Shown here piece after piece: positions 22,987 to 33,400 of a stretch of 64,000 nt of DNA; the stretch's first letter is position 1; each line of letters starts with the position of its first letter. The notes under the pieces were generated by a model that worked only from the letters and a program-made list of their open reading frames with translations, had not been told where the DNA came from and made no database searches. The stretch is from Oenanthe sinensis. Lineage: Eukaryota > Streptophyta > Magnoliopsida > Apiales > Apiaceae. The DNA lies in assembly GCA_028671895.1 (NCBI GenBank), contig CM053804.1, positions 1,803,001-1,867,000 of the forward strand, read 5' to 3'. Made by a program: the position numbers and the translations under genes.

Positions 22987-24460
22987 TTCTGTTCAAATCA
23001 ACAAGTTATTCCCATTTTCAATGGAGAAAATTATAAATTATGGAGTATTAAAATGAAGGTCGTTCTCCAAACAACCCAACACTTATGCAATGTTATGGAA
23101 ACTGGTATACCTCAAAATGGGGCAACTACAATCACCACATCAACACCGGCATCAACATCAACATCAACACCGACATGAACATAGGTTGACTGGCCACAAG
23201 GAGATGCAGAAGCATTAGCGAAAATTTATTTTGCAGTTATAAATACAATTTTTCCCAGAATAATAATGCTACTTCAGTTAAGCAAGTGTGGGATATCTTG
23301 AAAGCTGAATTTGAAGGAAACCAAAGCAGATGAGCTAATATGGTTATGACATAAACGGTTTGGGATAAAAATATGGTCACAGAGCTTCCTCTAATCTCCA
23401 GAATTACTGGTGTATGTGATGCATGTTAGTTGGGAAAAATATCAAGAAAGTCATTCCCTTCTGGTCAAGCATGGAGAGCAAAAATAGATTAGAGTTAGTA
23501 CACATAGATGTTATCGACGAAGGCTGTTAATAACCAAACAACTCTTGAAGCATGGTAAACCATCCGCAAATCACTTGAGAATATTCAGATGCATATATGT
23601 GCCTAGTCAAAAGCGGCACAAACTAGAAGAGAAAGCCGGAAAAAAAAAATCTTCCTGGGCTATAGCGTACTGAGTAAGGGTTATCGAGTCTACAACCCAT
23701 AATCCAACAAATTCCAAATCAGCAGAGATGTTGTATTTGACAAGAATGCTTCTTGGGATTAAGAGCATAATGACATTAACAAAAAGTATGTAGTAACATA
23801 ATCATTCAATCCTGAACCAACACCAGTCATAGTTAGTCAACCAAAACAATATTTTCAGGAGAAAACTAAGAGTAGTTTAGATGATCCAAACTCACCAATG
23901 TATGAATATGACAGTTTTTCAGATTCACCGCCTTTAAAAACTCGAAGACTGTCTGATCTATACGAAAATATAGACAGAGTACCTGATCTAGATCTCAGCA
24001 AGTTCAATTCTTTTACTTTGTCTCGGATGAACCAAATAATTTTGAGCTGCAATGAAAGAAGAAATATCTATGATTGAAAAGAACCATACATGGGCGTTAG
24101 TTGATAAACCACCACACAAGGACATTATTGGCATGAAATGGGTGTACAAAATCAAATAAAATCCAGATGGTTCAATACAAAAATACAAGGCAAGATTAGT
24201 TGTGAAAGAAAAATAAGAAGTATTTAAAACTTTCAATAAATTTAAGAGTTATGTTGAGAAGAAAAGTGGTTGTCAAATTAAAAATCTAAGAAGTAATAAT
24301 GGAACGGAATATATGTCATCAGAATTTAACAAGTTCTGTGAAATAGAAGGTATACATCATCAACTCACTATTCCGTATAAGCACAATAGAATGGTGTATG
24401 TGAAGAAAGAATGAAACCCTGATGGAGATGGCAAGGACAATGCTAAAAGAAAAGGATTTA
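22987..24460 (+). pseudogene. Degenerate, rearranged Ty1/copia remnant
   Basis: Pieces are recognisable in shifting frames with many stops. They are a gag start (IPIFNGENYKLWSIKMK, near 23010), a gag segment with VKQVWDILKAEFEGN (near 23290), part of an integrase C-terminal region (FLGYSVLSKGYRVYNP, near 23650; RDVVFDKNASWD), the reverse transcriptase N-terminus (WALVDKPPHKDIIGMKWVYKIK, here split by a stop, near 24090-24160), and then an integrase core (SNNGTEYMSSEF, near 24295). The integrase core comes after reverse transcriptase, so the element is scrambled or made of two fragments. No LTR was recognised. It is a different copia lineage from the two long elements. Confidence 0.75.
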
Positions 24461-24690
24461 CTAATATTTATAGTACATGTGCAATTATACTATTTTTATA
24501 TGAACAACCTATTATTATAAATAAGGTTGATATGTAATGAGATAAGATAAGAAGAAGAGTTATATTCTTATAAATATGTTTTATTCTCTTTAATCTTCTC
24601 TGCACTATTAGCACAATTAACTCAAATATTCAACAAACTCTAACCCGATTGCTCGATTTTATTATATAGGTTCAAACCATGACTCTTTAA

Positions 24691-25148
24691 GGGTCACAGT
24701 ACATCCCTGTGATTATTTAGGGATCATTCAGACACCATCAAGCCCCCAAGGGTCATCGTGCAATCTCAAACTGGGAATGAGCTACACCCACCTATAACTA
24801 CTCAAAGTTCATTGAGACAACATGCAACTGCGAATGAGCAGTACCAACCTCTAACTACTCAACAGTCATCGGTGCACCATCATCGACGAATAAGAATCAA
24901 CCAATGTCAATTCAAGAGTTGTTTGGGCAACATCAAACTCCGAATGAGCACTACCAACCTATGATATTCATGGTTCTTTCCTCAACCATCAAGCCACTAA
25001 TAAGCATTATCAACCAAAGACTATTCAAGAATCATTTGGACAACATCAAGCCATTATTGAGCAGTACAAGCCCAAGACTATTCAAGGATCATTCGAGCGC
25101 CATCAAAGTGTCAATGAACAGTGCATGAATGATGAATTTACGACATAA
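24691..25148 (+). repeat. 57-bp coding-type tandem repeat, about 7-8 degenerate units
   Basis: Units are about 57 bp (19 codons) with a consensus built around AATGAGCA-TACCAACC, ACTATTCAA, TCATTTGGACAACATCAA. In the best units the protein repeat is QATNKHYQPKTIQESFGQH and QAIIEQYKPKTIQGSFERH. Earlier units are in other frames or have stops, so the array as it stands is not one open frame; the last unit ends in a stop after DEFTT. It may be the 3' end of a broken gene or of a transposon-carried exon. I do not recognise the repeat. Confidence 0.7.
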
Positions 25149-25905
25149 ATATTGTTACACAAATCTTCTCTTTGACATCTATATTCTATGGACCTCTTCA
25201 ATATGACATAACTAAATTTTCATTCATGATTATTAATTTTCATATTCTATTACTTTAATATTGATTTTTTTTGCATATTTTCCTATGATTAGATTTCTAA
25301 AGAAAGCCTACATCTAGATGACAATCAAATACAACTTCTTAGTCGAAAACTGGGGCTTGAAACCAAGTTGGACATTAAGCTTGAAACGTGCTGCTTGTGT
25401 TTTATTATGAAGCCAGTATACTTGAGCAGGCTGGTAGTATATCGTATTCTGTACGGATCGATATCTAATTACATAGTTTTTTGGTTGCACTATAAATATT
25501 CTTATATATAATACTCCATACATCTTATGTAATACTCTAATATGTGTTCATATGCGAAGAATTTTCCAATTTTCTCGATTGCTTGTGAGGTTTTATATAC
25601 AATCATATATTCATGTCACCAAGTTGTATATGTCCATACACATATACGATTACCGTTATTGTTTCACCAAGATGATGCTGCATACAAAAACATTAGGAAC
25701 ATGATGAATAATTAGCTTGATATTGTAAATAGTCAGCATATCATTAATTTTCATAGATTTTTAAAATCTCAAAGTACAAGAAAGCATAAAATATGTTGAT
25801 TTGATTGTTCTAATTTATTCGTTGAAGCGAAATGTCTATTAAAAACGGTTTCATCATAAAGACAATCTATAAGCTAATTACATATGCAGTTCAAGAGTTA
25901 TAATA
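25149..25905. other. AT-rich spacer
   Basis: No gene or repeat family recognised. Short frames here lack any domain signal. Confidence 0.4.
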
Positions 25906-26050
25906 TGTTACACCCAAAAATAGTATTCAAGTATTTTTAGTGGGCCTTAATATATTTAGGCCAGGATAAGGTGTGTTTTATCATTTCAGGATAATAAGGA
26001 GCCGTCGTCAGGCTGAAGAGGGCGCGCCCTGGTAATGCCAAATGAGGGTG
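25906..26050 (+). mobile_element. LTR-like remnant, left part (split by family 2 element)
   Basis: Begins TGTTACACCC, a common start of plant LTRs, and runs to the GGGTG target site of the family 2 element. It continues at 40830. No matching target duplication was found at the outer ends. Confidence 0.35.
26046..26050 (+). other. Target site duplication, left, GGGTG
   Basis: GGGTG directly precedes the 5' LTR and is repeated exactly at 40830-40834. Confidence 0.95.
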
Positions 26051-26694
26051 TGAAAGGCATAGGTGTACTAACTTGTAACACTTAATTATTTTGTAACTCA
26101 ACTAAGTAAAAGATAAAACAACAGCAAAACAAGAGAAACTGAAGAAGCACATGGAATCAATCAACTGAAGAAATGGTAATGATACTTGGTAACTACAAGT
26201 AACTAATTTGGTTAATCAAGGATGCATAAGTGAGAAGAAGTTCAATCTGAGTATTGCTCATGCCCTAACTTATCTAATGGAGAATCAAATTAATGTCAAG
26301 GAAGTATCAAGAAGGCCAAAGTGATTTCATGTAATGTATATCAACATCTGGATAATGTAAAGGTTAATCAACAAATGAGAACTGACATTCAGAAGCAAGA
26401 ACCCCTACAAGACTAGTCACTTATGAACCAGACCATTGCATCAAGTGTCAGGACATTGGAGGCAAGTTCGTGTCAGTAATAGAAGATCTCATTTGAATTG
26501 AGTGAGGAAAAGAAATTGAAGAAGCTAAGGAAACTTGCTCACAAAGGTTAATTCTCAATTAGTCACTAAAGAAGGTCAACATTGGATGTGTGCATATTTG
26601 CCAAGGCAAATGTCGATCCACAGCAGATCGAGATGCGGATCGAGATTTACAAGTGAAGTAAAACTCTGCAAAGGCAAATCTCGATCCAGGCGAT

Positions 26695-26914
26695 AGATCG
26701 AGATCGAGATCCTCATAGATCGAGATCGAGATTCTCCCAGATCGAGATCGAGATTTTCACAGATCGAGATCGAGATCCTCATAGATCGAGATCGAGATTC
26801 TCCCAGATCGAGATCGAGATTTTCACAGATCGAGATCGAGATCCTCATAGATCGAGATCGAGATTCTCCCAGATCGAGATCGAGATTTTCACAGATCGAG
26901 ATCGAGATGGGTCC
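26695..26914 (+). repeat. 22-bp repeat in a 66-bp higher-order array, U3 of 5' LTR
   Basis: Nine 22-bp units, each AGATCGAGATCGAGAT plus a six-base tail. Tails cycle in the fixed order CCTCAT, TCTCCC, TTTCAC, so the true period is 66 bp, repeated three times; a tenth unit has tail GGGTCC. Single related motifs flank the array (26615-26690, 26925). The array lies about 160 bp upstream of the TATA box. Confidence 0.95.
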
Positions 26915-27077
26915 AGGCGAAGATCGAGATGCGGGTAGAAATGTAACATTTAATGTTCAAGGGACAAGTGGCTTATTGTGAACGGTTGATCCAGAGTTGT
27001 TGGGAAAGTACTTTTTGTTGTCGAAGTCCTGATTGGGCCACGTACACAAAAAGGACAAGATCAAGACTACATGACAT

Positions 27078-27084
27078 TATAAAA
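27078..27084 (+). promoter_or_regulatory. TATA box of family 2 LTR promoter
   Basis: TATAAAA preceded by GACAT, about 320 bp before the LTR end. The identical copy in the 3' LTR is at about 40509. Confidence 0.65.
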
Positions 27085-27399
27085 GCAGCACTTTGTTTTT
27101 ATTTTTAGTAAAAACTTGTATCTCTGTATTTTAAACGATAATTTTTAAGAGAGAGCATTTACTGTAAAAACAAAAAGTGAGAGAGAGAGAGGATCAGTTG
27201 AATCTAGCTTTAATTGCTGTATTTATTGTTCAACTGATCATGATGCTTTTATGAATGTTGTAGCAAATCCATCAATGAATATAATGATATATTCTTGAAA
27301 TTCTGAGTCATCATTTATTACTTGCACATTGTTTATTCTCTCATAAATTTTAAACAGTTGTATTCACCCCCCCCTCTACAACACTTTGGACCTAACAAT

Positions 27400-27412
27400 T
27401 GGTATCAGAGCC
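27400..27412 (+). promoter_or_regulatory. Primer binding site, initiator tRNA-Met (family 2)
   Basis: TGGTATCAGAGCC begins two bases after the LTR end, the same as in family 1. Confidence 0.93.
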
Positions 27413-27895
27413 TCTGTTAAACACATCTAACAGAGATCCTATTGTGTTGGTTGAGTTGGTTCTTGAAAATCCCAGATCCATTTTTTTTCTTGAAGTTTGT
27501 GCCGAAAGTTTTTGTTTGTCTCTTCCTGGAAAAGTCATAGATCTAAAAAGTTCTAAGTAATGGTGTAAGGAATATTTGTACAAAATTCCAAAATATTGTA
27601 CTTTAGAGCTTTGTGGATTTTCTTGTGGTCAAAGCTGGAATCAACTGATTGGCTAAACATAAAGGACAATTTCGAACTTCTGTCAACTAGAAAGTGGACA
27701 CCTTTTTGTTTGGACTTGAAAAATTGTGGACCCTGCTACTGTTCCTGTGATTAAAACTAACTTGCTTGAATCTTAAGTGCAGAATCCGTTGGATATTAAT
27801 TGTTGGACATTTAAAGTGAGATAATTAATTTTTCAAGTAAATACAATTTATTGTAATTTGAAAAGTGTATTATCTTAATTTTAAACTTTATTAAA
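27413..27895 (+). other. Leader between primer site and gag of family 2
   Basis: About 480 bases of untranslated leader. Packaging signals would be expected here; I see no specific motif. Confidence 0.5.
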
Positions 27896-30436
27896 ATGGC
27901 CGCCGCACACAGATTTAAGATACCTCCGTTTGATGCACAACATTATGACGAATGGACCGGAAGGATGAAAGCTTACCTTGAATCAATAAACAAGGTATAC
28001 TTGAGAATATTGGAAAACGGTCCATACATACCCATGAGAATTGAGCCAGAGCGAATGGAAGGAGGGATACTAATTCCATCCCGGTCTGTTCCTAAAGAGG
28101 AAATGGAGTTTTCAGACGCAGATAAGGAATTGGTTGGTATGGATGCGTCTTTACGCAACGTCATAATTGAATCCCTAAACTCAGAGTACTATGTTCAAAT
28201 AAAGGGATTAAAAACAGCTAAAGCCATGTGGGATAAACTGGCTGTGGTGATGGAGGGGACCGAGGAAGTTAGAGATAATCACAAACGCATTCTGATATCT
28301 GAATATGAATCGTTCAGATGCGAACGAGGAGAAAGCGTAGCAGATGTTTACAAACGTTACAGTAAATTGCTTATAGAGCTGAGTATAAGAGATAAAGTCT
28401 ATCCACTAGCAGATTCAAATATCAAGTTTCTCTTGAATTTGCCTAAACATCTGGAACACAGGATCACTGCCATTCGAGAGTCAAGAGACTTGAAAAATAC
28501 TTCTCTGGAAAAGCTGTATGGTGTTTTGAAGACCTACGAGCTGGAGCAGGAACAAAATGACAGAAGAAGATCCTACAATAGTGGAGAAAACAAAGCGGTA
28601 AGTGAGTCTGGACTTGTAGCTGAAGAATCTGCTGTAAAGGCACTTGCAGCTGTCTCATTGAAAAATGCTAATCCTGAAAGGGTGGTATTAGACATTGAAG
28701 ATCCATCCGAAGAAAGTGAGGATGAATACTATACCCTTGAAGAGCTGGACAACTTAGAAGACAAGTCATATGCTTGTATTGCTCGAGAATTTGCTCATAT
28801 CAGCTTCAGGAAGCAAAGAAGTGGTAAAGGACGATTTGGTAGTTCTTTCAGCCGAAGAGGCAGGAGAGGCAGTAGTGTAAGTGGTAGTGGAAGTTACAGC
28901 GGTCGGAGTAGCACATCTGGTAGTGGCTACAGACCTAACCTGGTAGACAAGAACAAGTTCAGATGCTACAACTGCAATGAATTGGGGCACTTCGCAACAG
29001 AGTGCAAGAAGCCCAAGTACGTTCATCCCAAGGAATCCTATGCTGATTTGAAAAAGAAATATGATGCCTTGGTTAGCAAGCAACAGAAGGGAAGCCGGGC
29101 GTATGTTGTGACTGAAGGGAAGGGTTGGGACGAGTCTGATGAAGATGAAGATCAGGAGCTATGCAACTTTGCTTTAATGGCAAAATCTTCAGAACAATCA
29201 GAGGTACCAATTCTAACCGTAAATGAAATGTCTATTCCTGAGTACCAAAATGAATTAGCTGCCATGACTAAAGATATGTACAATCTCCAACTTAATCTAA
29301 TTGCTGTTAATGAGGAAAATGCTAAACTCTCCCTTAAGAATAGACTTCTCGAGGCCAGGGTAGAGGAATTAGAATCAGGAGAAAGTAAGGAAAGGCAGTT
29401 AATGAATCAGGTAGATGTTTTAGAACACAAGCTTAAGATTAGGGAAGACCTTAACGAAGAACTTAAAAATGAATTAGCTGAGCTTAAAGTAACATGTAAA
29501 TCTTTTGAAGAAGCCGCTAATAAAGTTTTCGTAGAAAGGGACATGTACATGAAACTGGCAGGCAAGAGCAAAAATGAAAAAGTTAACATAGGACTTGACT
29601 ACACACAGAAAAAGAAAAATAGGGCTGCTGAGTTGTTAGAGCCAGTGTTAGTCAAAGAAAATGTGCCTGAGGTTTTAATGGATGTTAGAAAACCTATCTT
29701 TAAACAGTTTGAGCCTAGGACCATAGATCCTGTTGCTACTGAAATTGAACATGAGATTAAAAGTGAAAGAGATTCAGAAGAAAAAGTAGTAGAACCTACA
29801 ACTTCTAAAAGAGCTAGTAAGATTGCTTATGCTAAGAGAGGTGTAGGAACCAAGGAGGCTAAGACGGTGTCATATAAACAATGGGTAGCAGGGTCAGACC
29901 AAATGAAAGCACCTGTAAAGGCAGTTAAAACTGAACCTGCATCTGTATCTACATCTACACGAGCTAGAAAAGCATGCTATATCTGTAATCAAACTGATCA
30001 TTTGTCTTACTATTGCCCGTTCTATGTAGAGGAAGAAAAATCTGTTGGTTGTAATACCATGCCTGCAACTACTGCTTTGCCTAACATGCATGCAAATCAT
30101 GCTAAATGCAATCATCCTAATTGTATGCCATGTGCTGTAAACATCATGCATGCTTATTTTAATTTAATGAATACTGCTAGTGCATCTGTTGAACATACAT
30201 CTAGTAGTGGTAAGAAAAAGCATGTGGGGTCAAAAACTAAGACTTCAAGTCCTCCTAAAGTTAGGAGTGACCAGTCTACTTCCAAACATGACAAACCAGT
30301 CAAGGTTGACAAGGGAAAAGACAAAGTCAAAATGAATGCCCCTGATGGCATCAAGGCAAAGCCTTCTGTATCTGAAAAGAAAAAGGAAATTATTGATGCC
30401 GGGCCCAAACATCATTGGGTTCCGAAGAACACCTAA
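27896..30436 (+). CDS. gag: Family 2 Gag, 846 aa
   Basis: Structural polyprotein forming the virus-like particle. The start is the ATG at 27896 in the context AAAATGGCC. The N-terminal 230 residues follow the copia gag pattern (FDAQHYDEWTGRMKAYLES, later LKTAKAMWDKLAVVMEGTEE and SEYESFRCERGESV). A Gly/Ser/Arg-rich stretch precedes the first CCHC knuckle, CYNCNELGHFATEC, near residue 357. A long Glu/Lys-rich probable coiled coil follows at about 450-570. A second CCHC knuckle, CYICNQTDHLSYYC, lies near residue 694. It ends GPKHHWVPKNT and overlaps the pol frame by 22 bases in the -1 frame. Length is far above ordinary copia gag but fits Sireviruses. No interruption seen. Confidence 0.9.
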   Translation: MAAAHRFKIPPFDAQHYDEWTGRMKAYLESINKVYLRILENGPYIPMRIEPERMEGGILIPSRSVPKEEMEFSDADKELVGMDASLRNVIIESLNSEYYVQIKGLKTAKAMWDKLAVVMEGTEEVRDNHKRILISEYESFRCERGESVADVYKRYSKLLIELSIRDKVYPLADSNIKFLLNLPKHLEHRITAIRESRDLKNTSLEKLYGVLKTYELEQEQNDRRRSYNSGENKAVSESGLVAEESAVKALAAVSLKNANPERVVLDIEDPSEESEDEYYTLEELDNLEDKSYACIAREFAHISFRKQRSGKGRFGSSFSRRGRRGSSVSGSGSYSGRSSTSGSGYRPNLVDKNKFRCYNCNELGHFATECKKPKYVHPKESYADLKKKYDALVSKQQKGSRAYVVTEGKGWDESDEDEDQELCNFALMAKSSEQSEVPILTVNEMSIPEYQNELAAMTKDMYNLQLNLIAVNEENAKLSLKNRLLEARVEELESGESKERQLMNQVDVLEHKLKIREDLNEELKNELAELKVTCKSFEEAANKVFVERDMYMKLAGKSKNEKVNIGLDYTQKKKNRAAELLEPVLVKENVPEVLMDVRKPIFKQFEPRTIDPVATEIEHEIKSERDSEEKVVEPTTSKRASKIAYAKRGVGTKEAKTVSYKQWVAGSDQMKAPVKAVKTEPASVSTSTRARKACYICNQTDHLSYYCPFYVEEEKSVGCNTMPATTALPNMHANHAKCNHPNCMPCAVNIMHAYFNLMNTASASVEHTSSSGKKKHVGSKTKTSSPPKVRSDQSTSKHDKPVKVDKGKDKVKMNAPDGIKAKPSVSEKKKEIIDAGPKHHWVPKNT

Positions 30437-33400
30437 CCTTTCTGGATTTGCAGGGCAGTGTACAGGAAAAGAGTAAAGTCATATGGGTACTGGACAGTGG
30501 AGCATCGAGGCATATGACCGGCAATAAGTCCCTGCTAACAGATTTGGTGTTGAGAGCCGGCTCCGTGGTTACTTTTGGAGATAACAGCAAAGGTTACACC
30601 AGGGGATATGGCAAGATCGTTTGTGGAAATGTTATCATTGAGGATGTATCTTTTGTGGAAGGATTGCGACATAATCTTCTCAGCGTTAGTCAGTTCACCG
30701 ACAAGGGTTTTGACGTCAACTTTGGGAAGCATGATTGTTCGATTCGAAGCAAAAAGGATGGAAGCCTTGCTCTCAAAGGAGTAAGGAAGTCAAATTTGTT
30801 CATAGCTGACATGAATTCTGCTGATCAGTCTGAAGTCACGTGTTTCTACAGCAAGGCTTCTGCTGATGAAAGTTGGCTATGGCATAAAAGATTATCTCAC
30901 CTGAACTTTAAAGCAATGAATAATCTCGTAAGAAGAGAATTGGTGAGAGGGCTGCCGCAGATGGAGTTCACTCCAGATGGACTCTGCGAAGCATGTGAGA
31001 TGGGAAAATCAAAAAGAGCCTCGCATAAGGATAAACAAGTGAATAGCATTACCGAGCCCCTACAACTCCTTCACATGGATTTGTTTGGACCTGTTAATGT
31101 TATGTCAATGTCAAGGAAAAGATATGCGCTGGTAATTGTCGATGACTTTTCCAAATACACATGGGTGAAGTTTGTGACATCGAAAGATGAAGTGCCACAT
31201 GAGATCATTAGACATGTACTGGTAATTGAAAACGTAGCAAGTCTGACTGTGAAGACTATCCGATCCGACAATGGGACAGAATTCAAGAACTCAGTGTTAA
31301 TGGATTTCTGCATATCTAAAGGGATCAGACGACAGTATTCAGCACCGAGAACACCACAGCAAAATGGGGTGGTAGAAAGGAAGAACAGGACACTGGTTGA
31401 AGCAGCTAGGACAATGCTGTATGAGTCAAAACTTCCTTTATATTTTTGGGCTGAAGCAGTTAACACGGCTTGTTATACACAGAACAGAACCCTGATTATA
31501 AAGGACCATAATGAGACGCCGTATTACATGATGAATAAACGAAAACCATCTATCAAGTACTTTCACGTATTTGGTGCCAAATGCTTTGTGTTAAGAGACA
31601 ATGCACAACTTGGAAAGTTTGATGCCAAAGCAGATGAAGGGTTTTTCATTGGATATTCTCTTGAAGTAGTAGCAGCGTACAGGGTGTTTGTGCTTAATGA
31701 TCGCAAGGTGGTTGAAAGCCTTAATGTCACATTCGACGACTCAAGGCTCCCTTCTATACAAAAAGAAGATAGTGAGCCTACTTCCCTAAGATTTGAAAAT
31801 ATGGATGTTGATGAAGTGGATACAGTTCCTGAGTCAGTAGTGCAGGGTAGTGATCCAACTATAAATAATGAAATTAATCAAGAGTCTAGTGTTTCGCAAA
31901 CTCAAAACACTAGGACTGAGGGATCACCTTCCGTCAGACCTGGTACTAACTCAGGGGGAGTCAGTATGCACTCAGGGGGAGCAGCTCACTCAGGTGGAGC
32001 CAGTACTAGCTCAAGGGAAGCTAGTGAAAGTGCTTCTAGACTAAGTCATCTTCACTTACAAGATCAAGCTGAATCATCAAGAACATTTGCTAGGGATCGC
32101 ACTTGGAACAAGGACCATCCGTTCGAGCTAATTATTGGTGATCCAGAGGCCGGAGTGACTACTAGAGGAAAAGCTAGAGCTGAAATTGCCACTGAGAATG
32201 AATGTCTATATTCAGTGTTCCTTTCCCAGATAGAACCTAAAGTGGTGGAAGAAGCTCTAGATGACGCTGATTGGGTGATTGCTATGCAAGAGGAACTCAA
32301 TCAGTTTGAAAGGCAGAAGGTGTGGAAGCTGGTACCCAGACCAAAGAATAGATCTGTCGTTGGGACAAAATGGGTATTCAGGAACAAGCTGGATGAAGAC
32401 GGACGTGTAACACGAAATAAAGCTCGCCTGGTTGCTAAGGGTTATACTCAAAGAGAAGGAATTGATTATGATGAAACCTATGCACCAGTAGCAAGGCTAG
32501 AGGCAGTAAGGATGTTCTTGGCATTCGCAGCACATCATGGTTTTAAAGTCTATCAAATGGATGTCAAGAGTGCATTCTTAAACGGTGAACTGGATGAAGA
32601 GGTGTATGTCGAGCAACCTCCCGGGTTTATCGATATCAAATATTGTGATTATGTTTATCGACTCTTCAAATCAGTATATGGCCTTAAGCAGTCTCCGCGG
32701 AAGTGGTATGAAACTCTGTCAGACTTCTTACTAGAAAGTGGTTTTACAAGAGGAGTAATCGACAAGACGCTTTTCTACAAGAAATGCAAAGATGATCTAA
32801 TAATGGTGCAAGTATATGTGGATGACATTATCTTTGGGTCTGCAAATGAGAAGCTGTGTGCTAAATTCGCTAAGTTAATGCAATCAAGGTATGAGATGAG
32901 CATGATGGGAGAGCTGACGTTCTTTCTGGGCATTCAAGTTAGTCAGAAGAAGGACGGGATATTTATCTGCCAGACCAAGTACATTCATGATCTATTGAAG
33001 AAGTATGGTCTCCAAGATGTATCACAAGCAAAGACTCCTATGGCAACAGCCACGAAACTTGACGAGGACAAATCGGGTAAACCTGTAGACATCTCAAGCT
33101 ATCGAGGTATGATCGGCTCACTTTTGTATTTAACTGCTAGTAGACCTGATATTATGTTCTCTACATGCTTATGTGCAAGGTTCCAAGCGGATCCTAGAGA
33201 GTCACATCTCATAGCCGTAAAGCGCATTTTTAGGTATCTCAAGGGAACATCAAATCTCGGGATTTGGTACCCAAGAGATACAGGGTTTAATCTTGTTGGC
33301 TATTCGGATTCAGATTACGCAGGTTGTAGAATAGATAGGAAGAGTACTTCAGGAAGCTGTCAGTTCCTTGGAAGAAGGTTGGTGTCTTGGCAAAGCAAGA

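Larger units (their letters stand above)
26051..27397 (+). repeat. 5' LTR of family 2 element
   Basis: TG..CA, 1347 bp. TATAAAA at 27078-27084 is the likely promoter TATA box. The U3 part upstream of it holds the 22-bp repeat array. A run of eight C and a CTCTACAACAC stretch lie near the 3' end (U5). Confidence 0.95.

Noticed and set aside
26576..26848. Minus-strand open frame with a 22-residue repeat (MRISISICENLDLD...)
   Set aside because: It is the reading of the 66-bp U3 array, whose length is a multiple of three. The identical frame recurs in the other LTR; no sign of selection as protein.
26695..26914. CRISPR-like regular repeat
   Set aside because: Units are tandem with no unique spacers, lie in a plant LTR and recur in the second LTR.
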